From assembly GCF_008085905.1 (NCBI RefSeq), contig NZ_VSFF01000017.1, positions 124,001-188,000 of the forward strand: 64,000 bases of DNA, read 5' to 3'. Shown piece by piece: positions 34,336 to 42,916 of this stretch (its first letter is position 1; each line of letters begins with the position of its first letter). The DNA comes from Actinomadura syzygii. Its GTDB lineage: Bacteria; Actinomycetota; Actinomycetes; Streptosporangiales; Streptosporangiaceae. The position numbers and the translations under genes are program-made. The notes beneath the pieces are model-generated. The model saw nothing but the letters and a program-made list of their open reading frames with translations, was not told the DNA's origin and did no database searches.

Positions 34336-34502
34336 GTACCCGAGGGTAAGGCACAGGCGACCCCTGGCCCGCGATCGAAAAAATGGGCTTCCTCGGTTTC
34401 GCTGCGCGTTCGAGACCTAATCAGGGCTCGATAGCTGTTACGGTCGAGCACACGCCCAGAATTGCCGCTCGCGCGGGCCGTGTTGATCGAGGTGATGACT
34501 CC

Positions 34503-35426
34503 ATGACGCGCGTGGTCGTGGTCGGCGATCTTATGACAGACACCGTGGCGCGTGCCGCGTTCCCTCTCGCCAAGGGTAGCGACACGCCGGCCGCGGTGAC
34601 GATCCACGGGGGCGGCTCGGGCGCCAACGTGGCCGCCTGGCTCGCCGTGGAGGGGACCGAGGCCGCCTTCGTCGGACGCCGCGGCTCCGACATCGCGGGC
34701 CGGAACCGGGACATGGAACTGATGGGGTACGGCGTCGACGCCCGCCTCGTCATGGACCAGGAGCGTCCCACCGGGACCTGCGTGATCATGGTCACCCACA
34801 AGGGCGACCGCACGATGCTCTCCGACCCCGGCGCCAACGGCGCCCTCCTCCCCGAGGACATCGAGCGCTGCAAGGACCTGTTCTCGCAGGGCACGCACCT
34901 GCACCTGTCCGGGTACGCGCTGATCAACGAGGGGTCGCGCAAGGCGGCCATCCACACCCTCGACCTCGCCCGCAAGGCGCAGATGTCGGTGTCGGTGGAC
35001 GGCGGCTCGTCCTCCCCGCTCAAGCGGATGGGCGCCGAGCCCTTCCTCGAATGGACGCAGGGCGCCCGCCTCCTCGTGGTCAACGCCAAGGAGGCCGAGA
35101 TCCTCACCGGCCGCGACTCGCCGGAGCAGGCCGCGAAGGTCCTCACCGCCTGGTACCCGCAGGTCGTGATCAAGAGCGGCCCCGACGGCGCACTCTGGTA
35201 CACCAACGGCCGCCCCGAGCCCGTCACCGTCGCCGCCGAACCCGTCGAGAAGATCATCGACGGCACCGGCGCGGGCGACGCCTTCGTCGCGGGCTTCCTG
35301 CCGCCCTGGCTGGACGGCAAACAGCCCGCCGACGCGCTCACCGCCGGGTGCCGCCTGGCCGCCCGAGCCATGCAGCACCTGGGCGCCCGCCCGACGCTGG
35401 ACGTGGTGGACAACCAGATCAAGTAA
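34503..35426 (+). CDS. PfkB-family sugar or nucleoside kinase
   Basis: This 307-residue ribokinase-fold enzyme has VVVVGDLMTDTVA at the N-terminus, GGGSGANVAAWLA for substrate binding and the catalytic/anion-hole motif DGTGAGDAFVAGF. It phosphorylates a sugar, nucleoside or related alcohol; the exact substrate cannot be read. GAGGTGATG precedes the ATG. It is a single gene with a hairpin about 10 bp after its stop and a convergent LysR gene. Confidence 0.92.
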   Translation: MTRVVVVGDLMTDTVARAAFPLAKGSDTPAAVTIHGGGSGANVAAWLAVEGTEAAFVGRRGSDIAGRNRDMELMGYGVDARLVMDQERPTGTCVIMVTHKGDRTMLSDPGANGALLPEDIERCKDLFSQGTHLHLSGYALINEGSRKAAIHTLDLARKAQMSVSVDGGSSSPLKRMGAEPFLEWTQGARLLVVNAKEAEILTGRDSPEQAAKVLTAWYPQVVIKSGPDGALWYTNGRPEPVTVAAEPVEKIIDGTGAGDAFVAGFLPPWLDGKQPADALTAGCRLAARAMQHLGARPTLDVVDNQIK

Positions 35427-35436
35427 GGGTGTTCGC

Positions 35437-35456
35437 CCAGGGGGGCGACCCCCTGG
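35437..35456. terminator. GC hairpin after the PfkB gene
   Basis: CCAGGGGG-GCGA-CCCCCTGG forms an 8-bp perfect stem 10 bases past the stop. No T tract follows. The arms resemble the inverted repeat before fabD (18943-18961) and part of the fabD-fabH repeat, so this may be a dispersed hairpin family. Confidence 0.5.
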
Positions 35457-35482
35457 AACCCCCGTTGCTCACGAGGGGCGTG

Positions 35483-36520
35483 TTACGCGACGGGGGTGTA
35501 GGTGCGGACGTCCTCCTTCACCGCTGCCCACAGGCGGTTCAGGGGGTGGCCCGCGTCGTAGCGTTCGAGGTCGGCGCGGCGGACGAACGCGCCGGTCATC
35601 AGTTCGGCCTTGGGCTCCAGGTCGTCGTCCAGGGCGATGGCGCGGAGCGGGACGGTGCCGGGCTCGTCCTGCGCCGCCATGCCCCGGCCGATCGAGCCGG
35701 TCACGATCATGCAGCCGCGGACGAAGCCGGAGCGCAGCAGCGACAGCCCGTAGTGCACGTCGTCGATGTCGGCGACCACGTTCAGCCGCTCGCGGAAGTT
35801 GGACCCGTACCAGGTGATGAGCAGGTCGGCGACGAGCCCGGCGGGCGGAACGACCAGCGGCACCCCACCGAGCCTGCTCGTCTCGACCGGCGTGTCCGGC
35901 AGCTCGTTCTCCAGCAGGTTGGTCAGCAGCCACGCCTGGCCCCGCGCGTACTCGACGACCTCGTACTCCGTCAGCCGCAGGTCGCCCTCGGGGGTGCTGA
36001 CGATGCTGCCGCAGATCAGATCGACCTGCCGGGTCTCCAGCCGCGACCACAGCTCCTTCGTCCGGACGTGGGCGACCTTGAACTCGACCTCGCGCTGCCG
36101 GAACTCCTCCGACACCCGGTTCCAGGCCCGCGACACGATCGGCAGCGTGAACTCCGTGGTGCCCACGGTGAGCATCCGGCCGAGCCTGCGCCTGCTCCAG
36201 TGAATGGACTCCAGCCATTTCTCGAACGTCAAGCGCGCCAGTTCGACCGTGTCTTCACCGGTCGGTGTGAACAGGAAGTCCTTGCCGCGCCCCTGCCGGA
36301 CGGTGAGCACCTCGCCACACAAGGTCTGGCTGTTGCGGTTCAGGGTGTCGAGCTGCTTCTGGACGCTCGACTGCTCCCGTCCGAGCGCACGGGCCGCCCG
36401 CAGCGCGGACCCGGACTCGTGCACCGCCAGAAGGGTCCGAAGCTGATCGAACGTCATATCGAGCAGCCCGGACGGGCAGTCGAGGAGCGCGTCAAGGGTC
36501 GGTGACACGGGGTCGGACAT
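35483..36520 (-). CDS. LysR-family transcriptional regulator
   Basis: This 345-residue regulator has an N-terminal HTH (about residues 22-80; ALRAARALGREQSSVQKQLD) and a type-2 periplasmic-binding-like effector domain (about 115-330). It is about 40 residues longer than average because of an N-terminal extension and insertions. A palindrome just upstream of its start is a candidate autoregulatory site. The target is unknown; nearest genes are the convergent PfkB kinase and recQ upstream on the same strand. Confidence 0.87.
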   Translation of the reverse strand: MSDPVSPTLDALLDCPSGLLDMTFDQLRTLLAVHESGSALRAARALGREQSSVQKQLDTLNRNSQTLCGEVLTVRQGRGKDFLFTPTGEDTVELARLTFEKWLESIHWSRRRLGRMLTVGTTEFTLPIVSRAWNRVSEEFRQREVEFKVAHVRTKELWSRLETRQVDLICGSIVSTPEGDLRLTEYEVVEYARGQAWLLTNLLENELPDTPVETSRLGGVPLVVPPAGLVADLLITWYGSNFRERLNVVADIDDVHYGLSLLRSGFVRGCMIVTGSIGRGMAAQDEPGTVPLRAIALDDDLEPKAELMTGAFVRRADLERYDAGHPLNRLWAAVKEDVRTYTPVA

Positions 36521-36568
36521 TACTACCTGTTCCGTCGTCCCACTGAAATGGCCGAAGGGTCATCTCGC

Positions 36569-36590
36569 CGGGAAATGATGACATTTCCCG
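36569..36590. promoter_or_regulatory. Palindrome upstream of LysR gene
   Basis: CGGGAAATG-N4-CATTTCCCG is a perfect 9-bp inverted repeat about 50 bp before the LysR start, the expected place and symmetry for LysR autoregulation. Confidence 0.5.
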
Positions 36591-36813
36591 CTGAACTTAT
36601 CTCAAGATGTTCTCCTAAACAACTGGACAGGCTTTTCTAACCTCTAGAACACTTTCGTCTTGGGCCGCTCCTCGCCGCCGTCGACCGTCCCACCCACCGA
36701 CGGCGGCGCTCCCGGGCGAGCCCCGGCGGTGCCGGCCGCCGGGGCCGCCGTCCGGGGACCCGACTCCCGCTCGCCGCGGCTCTTCTCCGCCGCGGCGCCG
36801 GGACCGGACGCCG

Positions 36814-36841
36814 ACCCGTGCGCGGGGCCGCGCGCACGGGT
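36814..36841. terminator. Stem-loop downstream of recQ
   Basis: ACCCGTGCGCG at 36814-36824 pairs perfectly with 36831-36841 over a 6-base loop. It lies 115 bp past the recQ stop on the transcribed (minus) side. No T tract is present. Confidence 0.4.
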
Positions 36842-36955
36842 CGGCCACCCCACCCGCGTAACAGGGGCACGCGGGCACCGAGGTGGCGAGCGGGCCCCCT
36901 CCGGGGAGGCCCGCCCCGCCCGCCTCCCACCACTTGGTTGGCGGCTGCGTCGGGG

Positions 36956-39049
36956 TCAGGTCGGAGTGGACAGGGTCAGGGGGAGGACGGATCGGGCTCC
37001 GGCTTCCTTCAGGAGGCGGGTTGCCACCGCGATCGTCCAGCCGGTTTCGACGCGGTCGTCGATCAGGAGGAGGGGGCCGGGGGCGTCGGAGACGATGGCG
37101 GCCAGGTCGGGTGGAACGGTCAGCGAGTGCCAGACCGAGCGGAGACGCTGTGCGCTGTTGTGGCGGCGTGGGGCCGGATCGCCGACCGGGGTGAGTTCGC
37201 CCAGGTAGGGCAGGCGGCCGACCTCGGCGATGCGGTGGCCGAACGTGGAGACCAGGCGCGGGCGCGAGCGGGAACCGATGGTGACGACGCCGGTCGGGCG
37301 GGCGGGCCAGTCCCACGCGGCGAGGACCTGGACGACGGCGTTGAGCATGTCGGCGGGAAGGTCGGTGTCGTCACCGGCGAACAGGGCGCGCAGCCGGTTG
37401 CCCCAGCCGATGTCGGTGAGGCGTCCGAGGGCGCGGCCCACCTCGGCCTGGAGGGCGGGGTCGATGCGGCCCGCGACGCCGAGATCGTCCTTGACGCCGG
37501 TGGGCCACATGCGGCGGGGCGTGATGTCGACGCCCGGACGGTGCAGCCGCTCGCGGGCCTCGGACGCGCCCTGCCCGGTGACGTCGGCGGACCAGTGGCG
37601 TTCCGTGCAGTTGTCGCAGCGGCCGCAGGGCGCGGCGGCGGGGTCGTCGAGTTGGCGGCGCAGGTACTCCTCGCGGCACGCGGTGGTGGAGATGTAGTCG
37701 AGCATCGCCTGCTGTTCGCGCCGCCGCTCGGCGGTGACGCGCTCGTAGCGTTCGCGGTCGTAGGACCAGGGGACGCCGGTCGACGTCCAGCCGCCCTTGA
37801 CGCGGCGGGCCGCCCCGTCGACGTCGAGCACCTTGAGCATCATTTCGAGCCGCGTCCGGCTGAGATCGACCTGGGGTTCGAGGGCACCGGTGGAGAGCGG
37901 GCGGCCCGCGTCCTCCAGGACGTCGAGGGTGTGACGGACGACGGGCTCCGGCGGGAAGGCGAGGCTGGCGAAGTAGGCCCAGATGTCGCGGTCCTCCCTA
38001 CCGGGCAGGAGGATGACCTCAGCGCGGTCGACGCCGCGGCCCGCGCGCCCGATCTGCTGGTAGTAGGCGACCGGGGACTGCGGCGCGCCGACGTGGACGA
38101 TGAAGCCGAGGTCGGGCTTGTCGAAGCCCATGCCGAGCGCGCTCGTGGCGACGAGGGCCTTGAGCTTGTTGTCGAGCAGATCCTGCTCGGCCTGGAGGCG
38201 TTCGGCCTGTTCGGTCTGCCCGGTGTAGGCGGCGACCGCGTGGCCGCGGTCGCGCAGGTAGCCGCTGATCTCGTGGGCGGCGGCGACGGTGAGGGTGTAG
38301 ACGATGCCCGATCCAGGGAGGTCGTGGAGGTGTTCGTCCAGCCACGCGATGCGCTGCTCGGCGGTGGGCGGCGTGACGACGGCGAGGTGCAGGGACTCCC
38401 GTTCGAGCGGGCCGCGCAGGACGAGCGCGTCGTCACCCGCGAGCTGCTCGGCGACGTCCTGGGTGACGCGGGCGTTGGCGGTCGCGGTGGTGGCGAGCAC
38501 CGGGATGCCGGGCGGCAGCTCCGCCAGGAGGGTGCGGAGCCGCCGGTAGTCGGGACGGAAGTCGTGCCCCCAGTCGGAGATGCAGTGCGCCTCGTCCACC
38601 ACGACCAGGCCCGCGCCGGCGGCCAGCTTCGGCAGGACGAGGTCGCGGAACTCGGGGTTGTTGAGCCGCTCGGGGCTCACCAGCAGGACGTCGACGGCCC
38701 CCGCCTCGACCTCGGCGAACACCGCCTCCCAGTCGCCCGTGTTGGACGAGTTGATCGTCCGGGCGTGGATGCCCGCGCGCCCGGCGGCGTCGATCTGGTT
38801 GCGCATCAGCGCCAGCAGCGGCGAGACGATCACCGTCGGACCGGCGCCGCGCTCGCGCAGCAGCCGGGTCGCCACGAAGTAGACGGCGGACTTGCCCCAC
38901 CCGGTGCGCTGCACGACGAGCGCCCGCCGCCGTTCGACGACGAGGGCGCGGATCGCCGTCCACTGGTCGTCGCGGAGCCGCGCGTGGTCGCCCGCCAGCG
39001 CGCGCAGGCACCGTTCGGCCTGCTCCCGGAGTCCGTCGGAATCAGTCAT
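36956..39049 (-). CDS. recQ: RecQ-family DNA helicase with C-terminal phosphoribosyltransferase-like tail
   Basis: This 697-residue protein has helicase motifs in order: QRTGWGKSAVYF (Walker A), VVDEAHCISDWGHDFRPDY (DEAH box), TTATANARV, and IGRAGRGVDRAE (motif VI). A Cys cluster (CREEYLRRQLDD, then CGRCDNC) forms the RecQ zinc-binding subdomain. After about residue 580 a separate region ends in GPLLLIDDRVETGWTIAVA, which looks like the PRPP-binding loop of type I phosphoribosyltransferases. AAGGACGC precedes the ATG at 39049. It unwinds DNA in repair; the role of the tail is unknown. Confidence 0.9.
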   Translation of the reverse strand: MTDSDGLREQAERCLRALAGDHARLRDDQWTAIRALVVERRRALVVQRTGWGKSAVYFVATRLLRERGAGPTVIVSPLLALMRNQIDAAGRAGIHARTINSSNTGDWEAVFAEVEAGAVDVLLVSPERLNNPEFRDLVLPKLAAGAGLVVVDEAHCISDWGHDFRPDYRRLRTLLAELPPGIPVLATTATANARVTQDVAEQLAGDDALVLRGPLERESLHLAVVTPPTAEQRIAWLDEHLHDLPGSGIVYTLTVAAAHEISGYLRDRGHAVAAYTGQTEQAERLQAEQDLLDNKLKALVATSALGMGFDKPDLGFIVHVGAPQSPVAYYQQIGRAGRGVDRAEVILLPGREDRDIWAYFASLAFPPEPVVRHTLDVLEDAGRPLSTGALEPQVDLSRTRLEMMLKVLDVDGAARRVKGGWTSTGVPWSYDRERYERVTAERRREQQAMLDYISTTACREEYLRRQLDDPAAAPCGRCDNCTERHWSADVTGQGASEARERLHRPGVDITPRRMWPTGVKDDLGVAGRIDPALQAEVGRALGRLTDIGWGNRLRALFAGDDTDLPADMLNAVVQVLAAWDWPARPTGVVTIGSRSRPRLVSTFGHRIAEVGRLPYLGELTPVGDPAPRRHNSAQRLRSVWHSLTVPPDLAAIVSDAPGPLLLIDDRVETGWTIAVATRLLKEAGARSVLPLTLSTPT

Positions 39050-39513
39050 GCGTCCTTGGTACCAGCGCCGCCGAAGCCCCCGCACCAGAACCACGTTCTG
39101 TGGATTACGCGGTCCAGCGTTGTCGATCATGTCCGCGTGCCGAGATGTTCGTGCACGTCATGCGTCGCGCCACCCGGCAAGGCCCGGCGTGGCCAGATAT
39201 CTCTGCACTCAACAAAAATGTCGCTCTATGTAACTGAACATACGCGCTAGGTTCGGAGTGGGTCGGATCCCGCAACCTCACCAGTGAGACGAGAGCAACA
39301 AGCCCGGCGGACGTGAGAACGCTTAGCACCCAGGTCAGCGGGCATCCCGCACGTGAGCGGGGCGACACCCGATCACTCGGACGCCGCCCCGCGGAGGCCG
39401 TCGTTTCTCTGTGGAGAGCCCGCCCGGCGAGGGCCGCCGAGTCGCGGCGAAAGGGTCGCGGGTAGCCTGCCAACAAGATCGATCACGGGTGCGGAAGGAA
39501 CGCGGGCGGCGTA
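39050..39513. other. Divergent intergenic region, recQ to thrE-like gene
   Basis: These 464 bp contain promoters in both directions. An AT-richer stretch at 39205-39245 includes the short inverted repeat TATGT-N6-ACATA (39227-39242). Short frames on the minus strand (for example 39105-39476) have no ribosome binding site or recognisable product. Confidence 0.5.
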
Positions 39514-40884
39514 ATGAGCGCGGCTGAACGCTTGCGGCGGACGTGGCGGGTCCTCATGGACCACTCACCCCCGGAGCCCCCCGAAGAGGAACCCAGTGAG
39601 ATCGTCGACCCACGCGCGGTCGACCTCGTCCTGCGCGTCGGCGAACTCCTGTTGGCCAGCGGCGAGACCACCGAACGGGTGAACGAGGCCATGCTCGGCC
39701 TCGCGGTCGCCTACGAACTGCCTCGGTGCGAAGTACAGGTCACGTTGACGAGCCTCCTGGTGTCCGCCCATCCGGGGAAGGGCGCACCGCCCATGACGGG
39801 GACGCGGGCCATCCGCCGCCGCGTCCCGGCGTTCTGGCGGCTCACCGCGCTGCACCAACTCGTCCAGGACGCGTCCATCGGCATGCTCGAACTGGACGAG
39901 GCACACCGGCGGCTCGCCGAGATCAAGCGGGCCCGTCCTCCATACCCGGCTTGGCTGCTGGTCGTGTCGCTGGGCCTAATCGCCGCTTCGGGCAGTGTCC
40001 TGTCCGGCGGTGGACCGCTCGTGGCGACCACCGCGTTCATCGCCACCCTCCTCGGCGACCGCACCGCGGCCGCCCTGGCGCGCCGCGGCATCGCGGAGTT
40101 CTTCCAGTTGACCGTGGCCGCGGCCATCGGCGCGGGGGCCGCGGCGGTGGTCGTCGCCATGGGCAACCCGGGGCAGGCCGCCACCATCGTCACCGGTTCG
40201 ATCCTCGCGCTGCTTCCGGGACGGCCGCTCGTGGCCAGCATCCAGGACGGCATCACCGGGGACCTCGTCAGCGCGGGCGCGCGCGTGCTCGAGGTGTTCT
40301 TCATGATCGCGGCGATCGTCGCCGGGCTGGGCGCGGTCGTGTACCTGGCGGTCAACCTGGGCGTGGAGATCGACGTCCGGCACCTGCCGACACCGGCGGC
40401 GGAGCTGCGGCCGGTCGCGGTCATCGCGGCGGCGGGGATCTCGCTGACGTTCGCGGTGTCCCTCGCCGTGCCGCGGGACGTGCTGATGGCGGCGGCACTT
40501 GGCGGGGCCCTCATCTGGGTGCTGTACGTGATAGCACGCGGGTGGCACGTTCCACCCGTCCTGGCGGCGGGCGTGGCCGCCACCGTGGTCGGCGTCCTCG
40601 CGAACTGGCAGGCGCGCAGGAGCGGACAACCCGTCATGCCCTACGTGGTGCCGTCCATCGGCCCGCTCCTGCCCGGGACGGCCCTCTACCGGGGCATGGT
40701 CGAGCTCAACTCGGGCTCCCCCGAGGCCGGTGTGCTGAGCCTCATCGGGGCCGTGTCGGTGGCCCTCGCGCTGGCCGCGGGCGTCAACCTCGGCGGCGAG
40801 CTCGTGCGCGCGTTCCAGCACGTCGGGCTGAGCGCGTCCGGGCGCTGGGCCCGTCCCGCCGCCCGCCGGACCCGCGGGTTCTAG
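39514..40884 (+). CDS. Threonine/serine exporter family protein (ThrE-type)
   Basis: This 456-residue protein has an N-terminal soluble DUF1212 region (VLRVGELLLASGETTERVN, then HPGKGAP) and about ten transmembrane segments, including the C-terminal DUF3815 part (PYVVPSIGPLLPGTALYRGM). ThrE of Corynebacterium exports Thr and Ser. Both halves are fused here, as usual in actinobacteria. The gene is monocistronic and its regulation is not evident. Confidence 0.92.
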   Translation: MSAAERLRRTWRVLMDHSPPEPPEEEPSEIVDPRAVDLVLRVGELLLASGETTERVNEAMLGLAVAYELPRCEVQVTLTSLLVSAHPGKGAPPMTGTRAIRRRVPAFWRLTALHQLVQDASIGMLELDEAHRRLAEIKRARPPYPAWLLVVSLGLIAASGSVLSGGGPLVATTAFIATLLGDRTAAALARRGIAEFFQLTVAAAIGAGAAAVVVAMGNPGQAATIVTGSILALLPGRPLVASIQDGITGDLVSAGARVLEVFFMIAAIVAGLGAVVYLAVNLGVEIDVRHLPTPAAELRPVAVIAAAGISLTFAVSLAVPRDVLMAAALGGALIWVLYVIARGWHVPPVLAAGVAATVVGVLANWQARRSGQPVMPYVVPSIGPLLPGTALYRGMVELNSGSPEAGVLSLIGAVSVALALAAGVNLGGELVRAFQHVGLSASGRWARPAARRTRGF

Positions 40885-40937
40885 CGCCGCGACCGGCGCG
40901 AACGGGTTCTGTCGGTGGCGGGCGCTACGTTCGCCGC

Positions 40938-41264
40938 ATGTACCGACAGGGAGACATCCTGATCTTGCCCGTGCCGACGGAGGCGGTTCCGGTGGGCGTC
41001 CGCGACATGCCGCCCGCGCCGCGCGACGGGCGGGGCCGCATGGTCCTCGCGCTAGGCGAGGCCACCGGGCACGCGCACGCGCTGACCGCGCCCGGGACGC
41101 TGCTGCGCTCGCCCGACCCGCTCGCTCCCGACCACCTGCACCTGCCGTCCGGCGGGCGGCTCGTCCACGAGGAGCACGCGGCGATCACCCTGCCGAGGGG
41201 CTGGTACCGGGTGGTCCGCCAGCGCGAGTACGTGCCCGGCGCCGTCCGCGTCGTGGCCGACTAG
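40938..41264 (+). CDS. Small protein paired with DUF6745
   Basis: This 108-residue soluble protein starts MYRQGDILILPVPTEAVPVG and has GEATGHAHAL, then HEEHAAITLPRGWYRVVRQR. The His-rich centre could bind metal. It is 9 bp upstream of the DUF6745 gene, and similar pairs are familiar in actinomycetes. No function is known. The ATG at 40938 lies about 50 bp after the ThrE stop. Confidence 0.8.
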   Translation: MYRQGDILILPVPTEAVPVGVRDMPPAPRDGRGRMVLALGEATGHAHALTAPGTLLRSPDPLAPDHLHLPSGGRLVHEEHAAITLPRGWYRVVRQREYVPGAVRVVAD

Positions 41265-41273
41265 GAGGACGGG

Positions 41274-42407
41274 ATGCTCACCTCGACGGCACGTGAACCG
41301 CACTACGTGGTCGGCGACTGGCAGTCGGCCGCCTACGACACCCGTCCCGCCGACCGCGTGCGGGCCGAGGCCGGTGTCGCCGCCGCCTACGCCGCCGCCG
41401 GGCTGGCCGCGCCCGAACGGTACGTCTGGGTGCCCTCCCCCGCGCGCGGCGCGGTGGCGGCGGCGGTCGTGGCCGGGTGCGGCGGCGCGCTGCGGGCGGC
41501 GGGGCTCGGCGACCTGGTCGATCTGGCCCGCGCCGACCTCGGTGCGGTCCCGGCGGGCAGGAGCGTCCTCGCGGAGGTGCGGACCCGCCCCTGGGAGGCG
41601 GAACGCGCGGCGGCCTGCTCCGAACAGGGGCCGGAGCAGTGGCCGCGCACCTGGGCCGAGACCGGCGGGATGCTCTGGAACCAGGTGCAGGCGCTGGTCA
41701 CGCGCGTGCGCGCCGCCGTGGGCGAGCACGCGCGCCGCGCCTCCTCGCCCGACCCGCGGGAGGACGAGGCCGTCGCGCTGCTGCGGGGCGCCACGCTCGA
41801 CGCGGTCCTCGGCCAGCACGACGCGCCCTGGCTGGCCCTCTTCGAGACGCTCGGACGCCTCGACGGCCCCCTCGCCGGACTCGCCGAGGCGGCCCGCTCG
41901 GCGGGGTGGTGGTGGCCCTACGAGAACCTGGTGATCCTGTCGGAGCGGCCCTGCGAACTGCACCGCGACGAGCCCGGACGCCTCCACCGCGGTGACGGCC
42001 CCGCCCTCGCCTACCCGGACGGTCTCGCACTGCACGCCTGGCGCGGCATGCCGATCCCGCCCGATTTCGTCGAGTCGCTGACCGGCCTCACCCCCGACCG
42101 CATCTCGGCCGAGCAGAACGCCGAGCTGCGCCGCGTCATGCTGGAGATCTTCGGCTACGACCGCTACCTCGCCGAGACGGGCGCGCGCCCCGTGCACCGG
42201 GACGAGACGGGCGTCCTCTGGTCGATCGACCTCCCCGGCGACGAATCCGTCGTCATGGTCGAGGTGGTCAACTCCACCCCCGAACCCGACGGCACCCACC
42301 GCACCTACTACCTCCGCGTCCCGCCCGACACCCGCACCGCCCGTGCGGGCGTCGCCTGGACGTTCGGCGTAGACGAGACCGACTACCACCCCGAAAAACA
42401 AACCTGA
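41274..42407 (+). CDS. DUF6745 family protein
   Basis: This 377-residue soluble protein contains the DUF6745 C-terminal block: GRLHRGDGPALAYPDGL, VHRDETGVLWSIDL and VMVEVVNSTPEPDGTHRTYY followed by a conserved TARAGVAWTFG. The N-terminal half is helical. GGAGGACGGG precedes its ATG. It forms a two-gene unit with the small His-rich protein upstream. Function unknown. Confidence 0.85.
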   Translation: MLTSTAREPHYVVGDWQSAAYDTRPADRVRAEAGVAAAYAAAGLAAPERYVWVPSPARGAVAAAVVAGCGGALRAAGLGDLVDLARADLGAVPAGRSVLAEVRTRPWEAERAAACSEQGPEQWPRTWAETGGMLWNQVQALVTRVRAAVGEHARRASSPDPREDEAVALLRGATLDAVLGQHDAPWLALFETLGRLDGPLAGLAEAARSAGWWWPYENLVILSERPCELHRDEPGRLHRGDGPALAYPDGLALHAWRGMPIPPDFVESLTGLTPDRISAEQNAELRRVMLEIFGYDRYLAETGARPVHRDETGVLWSIDLPGDESVVMVEVVNSTPEPDGTHRTYYLRVPPDTRTARAGVAWTFGVDETDYHPEKQT

Positions 42408-42413
42408 CCATCG

Positions 42414-42857
42414 CTAGTTGGTGTGGGTCTGGGCCCAGGTGACCTTGCCTGCTCTGGTGGGGTGGCAGCCCCAGGAGTGGGAGAGGGCGCCGACCAGCAT
42501 CAGGCCCCGGCCGCTCTCCGCCTGGAGGTCCGTGGTAGGCACGGCGGGGACGTCCGGGTTGTCGTCCCAGACCTCCACCATCGCGGTCGTGGCGTCGGGC
42601 AGGGAGAGGACGACCGTGATCGCCTTCGCGTACCGGATCGCGTTGGTGACGAGTTCGCTGGTGATGAGTTCGAGGTCGCCGTCGACGTCCTCCCGGTCCC
42701 ACCCCTCCATCACGGCGCGCACCGTGTCGCGCGCCGCGCGCACCGCCACCTCGGCGGGCGCGAGCGCGAGGACGAAATGGGGGTGTTGTAAATGGTCCAC
42801 AAGTCCGCCTAGGTTCACCGCCGATGCCAGGGTCCGCCTTACCCCGCAGTCGCCCAT
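42414..42857 (-). CDS. Anti-sigma-type ATP-binding protein (HATPase_c_2)
   Basis: This 147-residue RsbW-like ATPase has an N-box LITSELVTNAIRYAK, G1 box VEVWDDNPD and G2 box ESGRGLMLVGALSHSWG. It may bind a sigma factor or anti-anti-sigma protein, none of which is adjacent. AAGGGGGC lies before the ATG at 42857; a GTG at 42896 is an alternative. It converges on the DUF6745 gene with a 6-bp gap. Confidence 0.85.
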   Translation of the reverse strand: MGDCGVRRTLASAVNLGGLVDHLQHPHFVLALAPAEVAVRAARDTVRAVMEGWDREDVDGDLELITSELVTNAIRYAKAITVVLSLPDATTAMVEVWDDNPDVPAVPTTDLQAESGRGLMLVGALSHSWGCHPTRAGKVTWAQTHTN

Positions 42858-42916
42858 GGCATTCCGCCCCCTTGCCAGGATGGGCGCTACCTGCACGGAT
42901 CGGCTCTACGGGACGG

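Larger units (their letters stand above)
36521..36955. other. Intergenic region between LysR and recQ, no gene seen
   Basis: These 435 bp hold no plausible gene; frames that cross it are Pro/Arg/Gly-rich and run antisense into recQ. It contains the LysR palindrome at 36569-36590 and a strong stem-loop at 36814-36841. The part near 36600 is AT-richer than the surroundings and is the likely LysR promoter. Confidence 0.6.

Noticed and set aside
39105..39476. 123-codon minus-strand frame between recQ and the ThrE gene
   Set aside because: No ribosome binding site, no domain, and Arg/Ser-rich composition typical of non-coding frames here.
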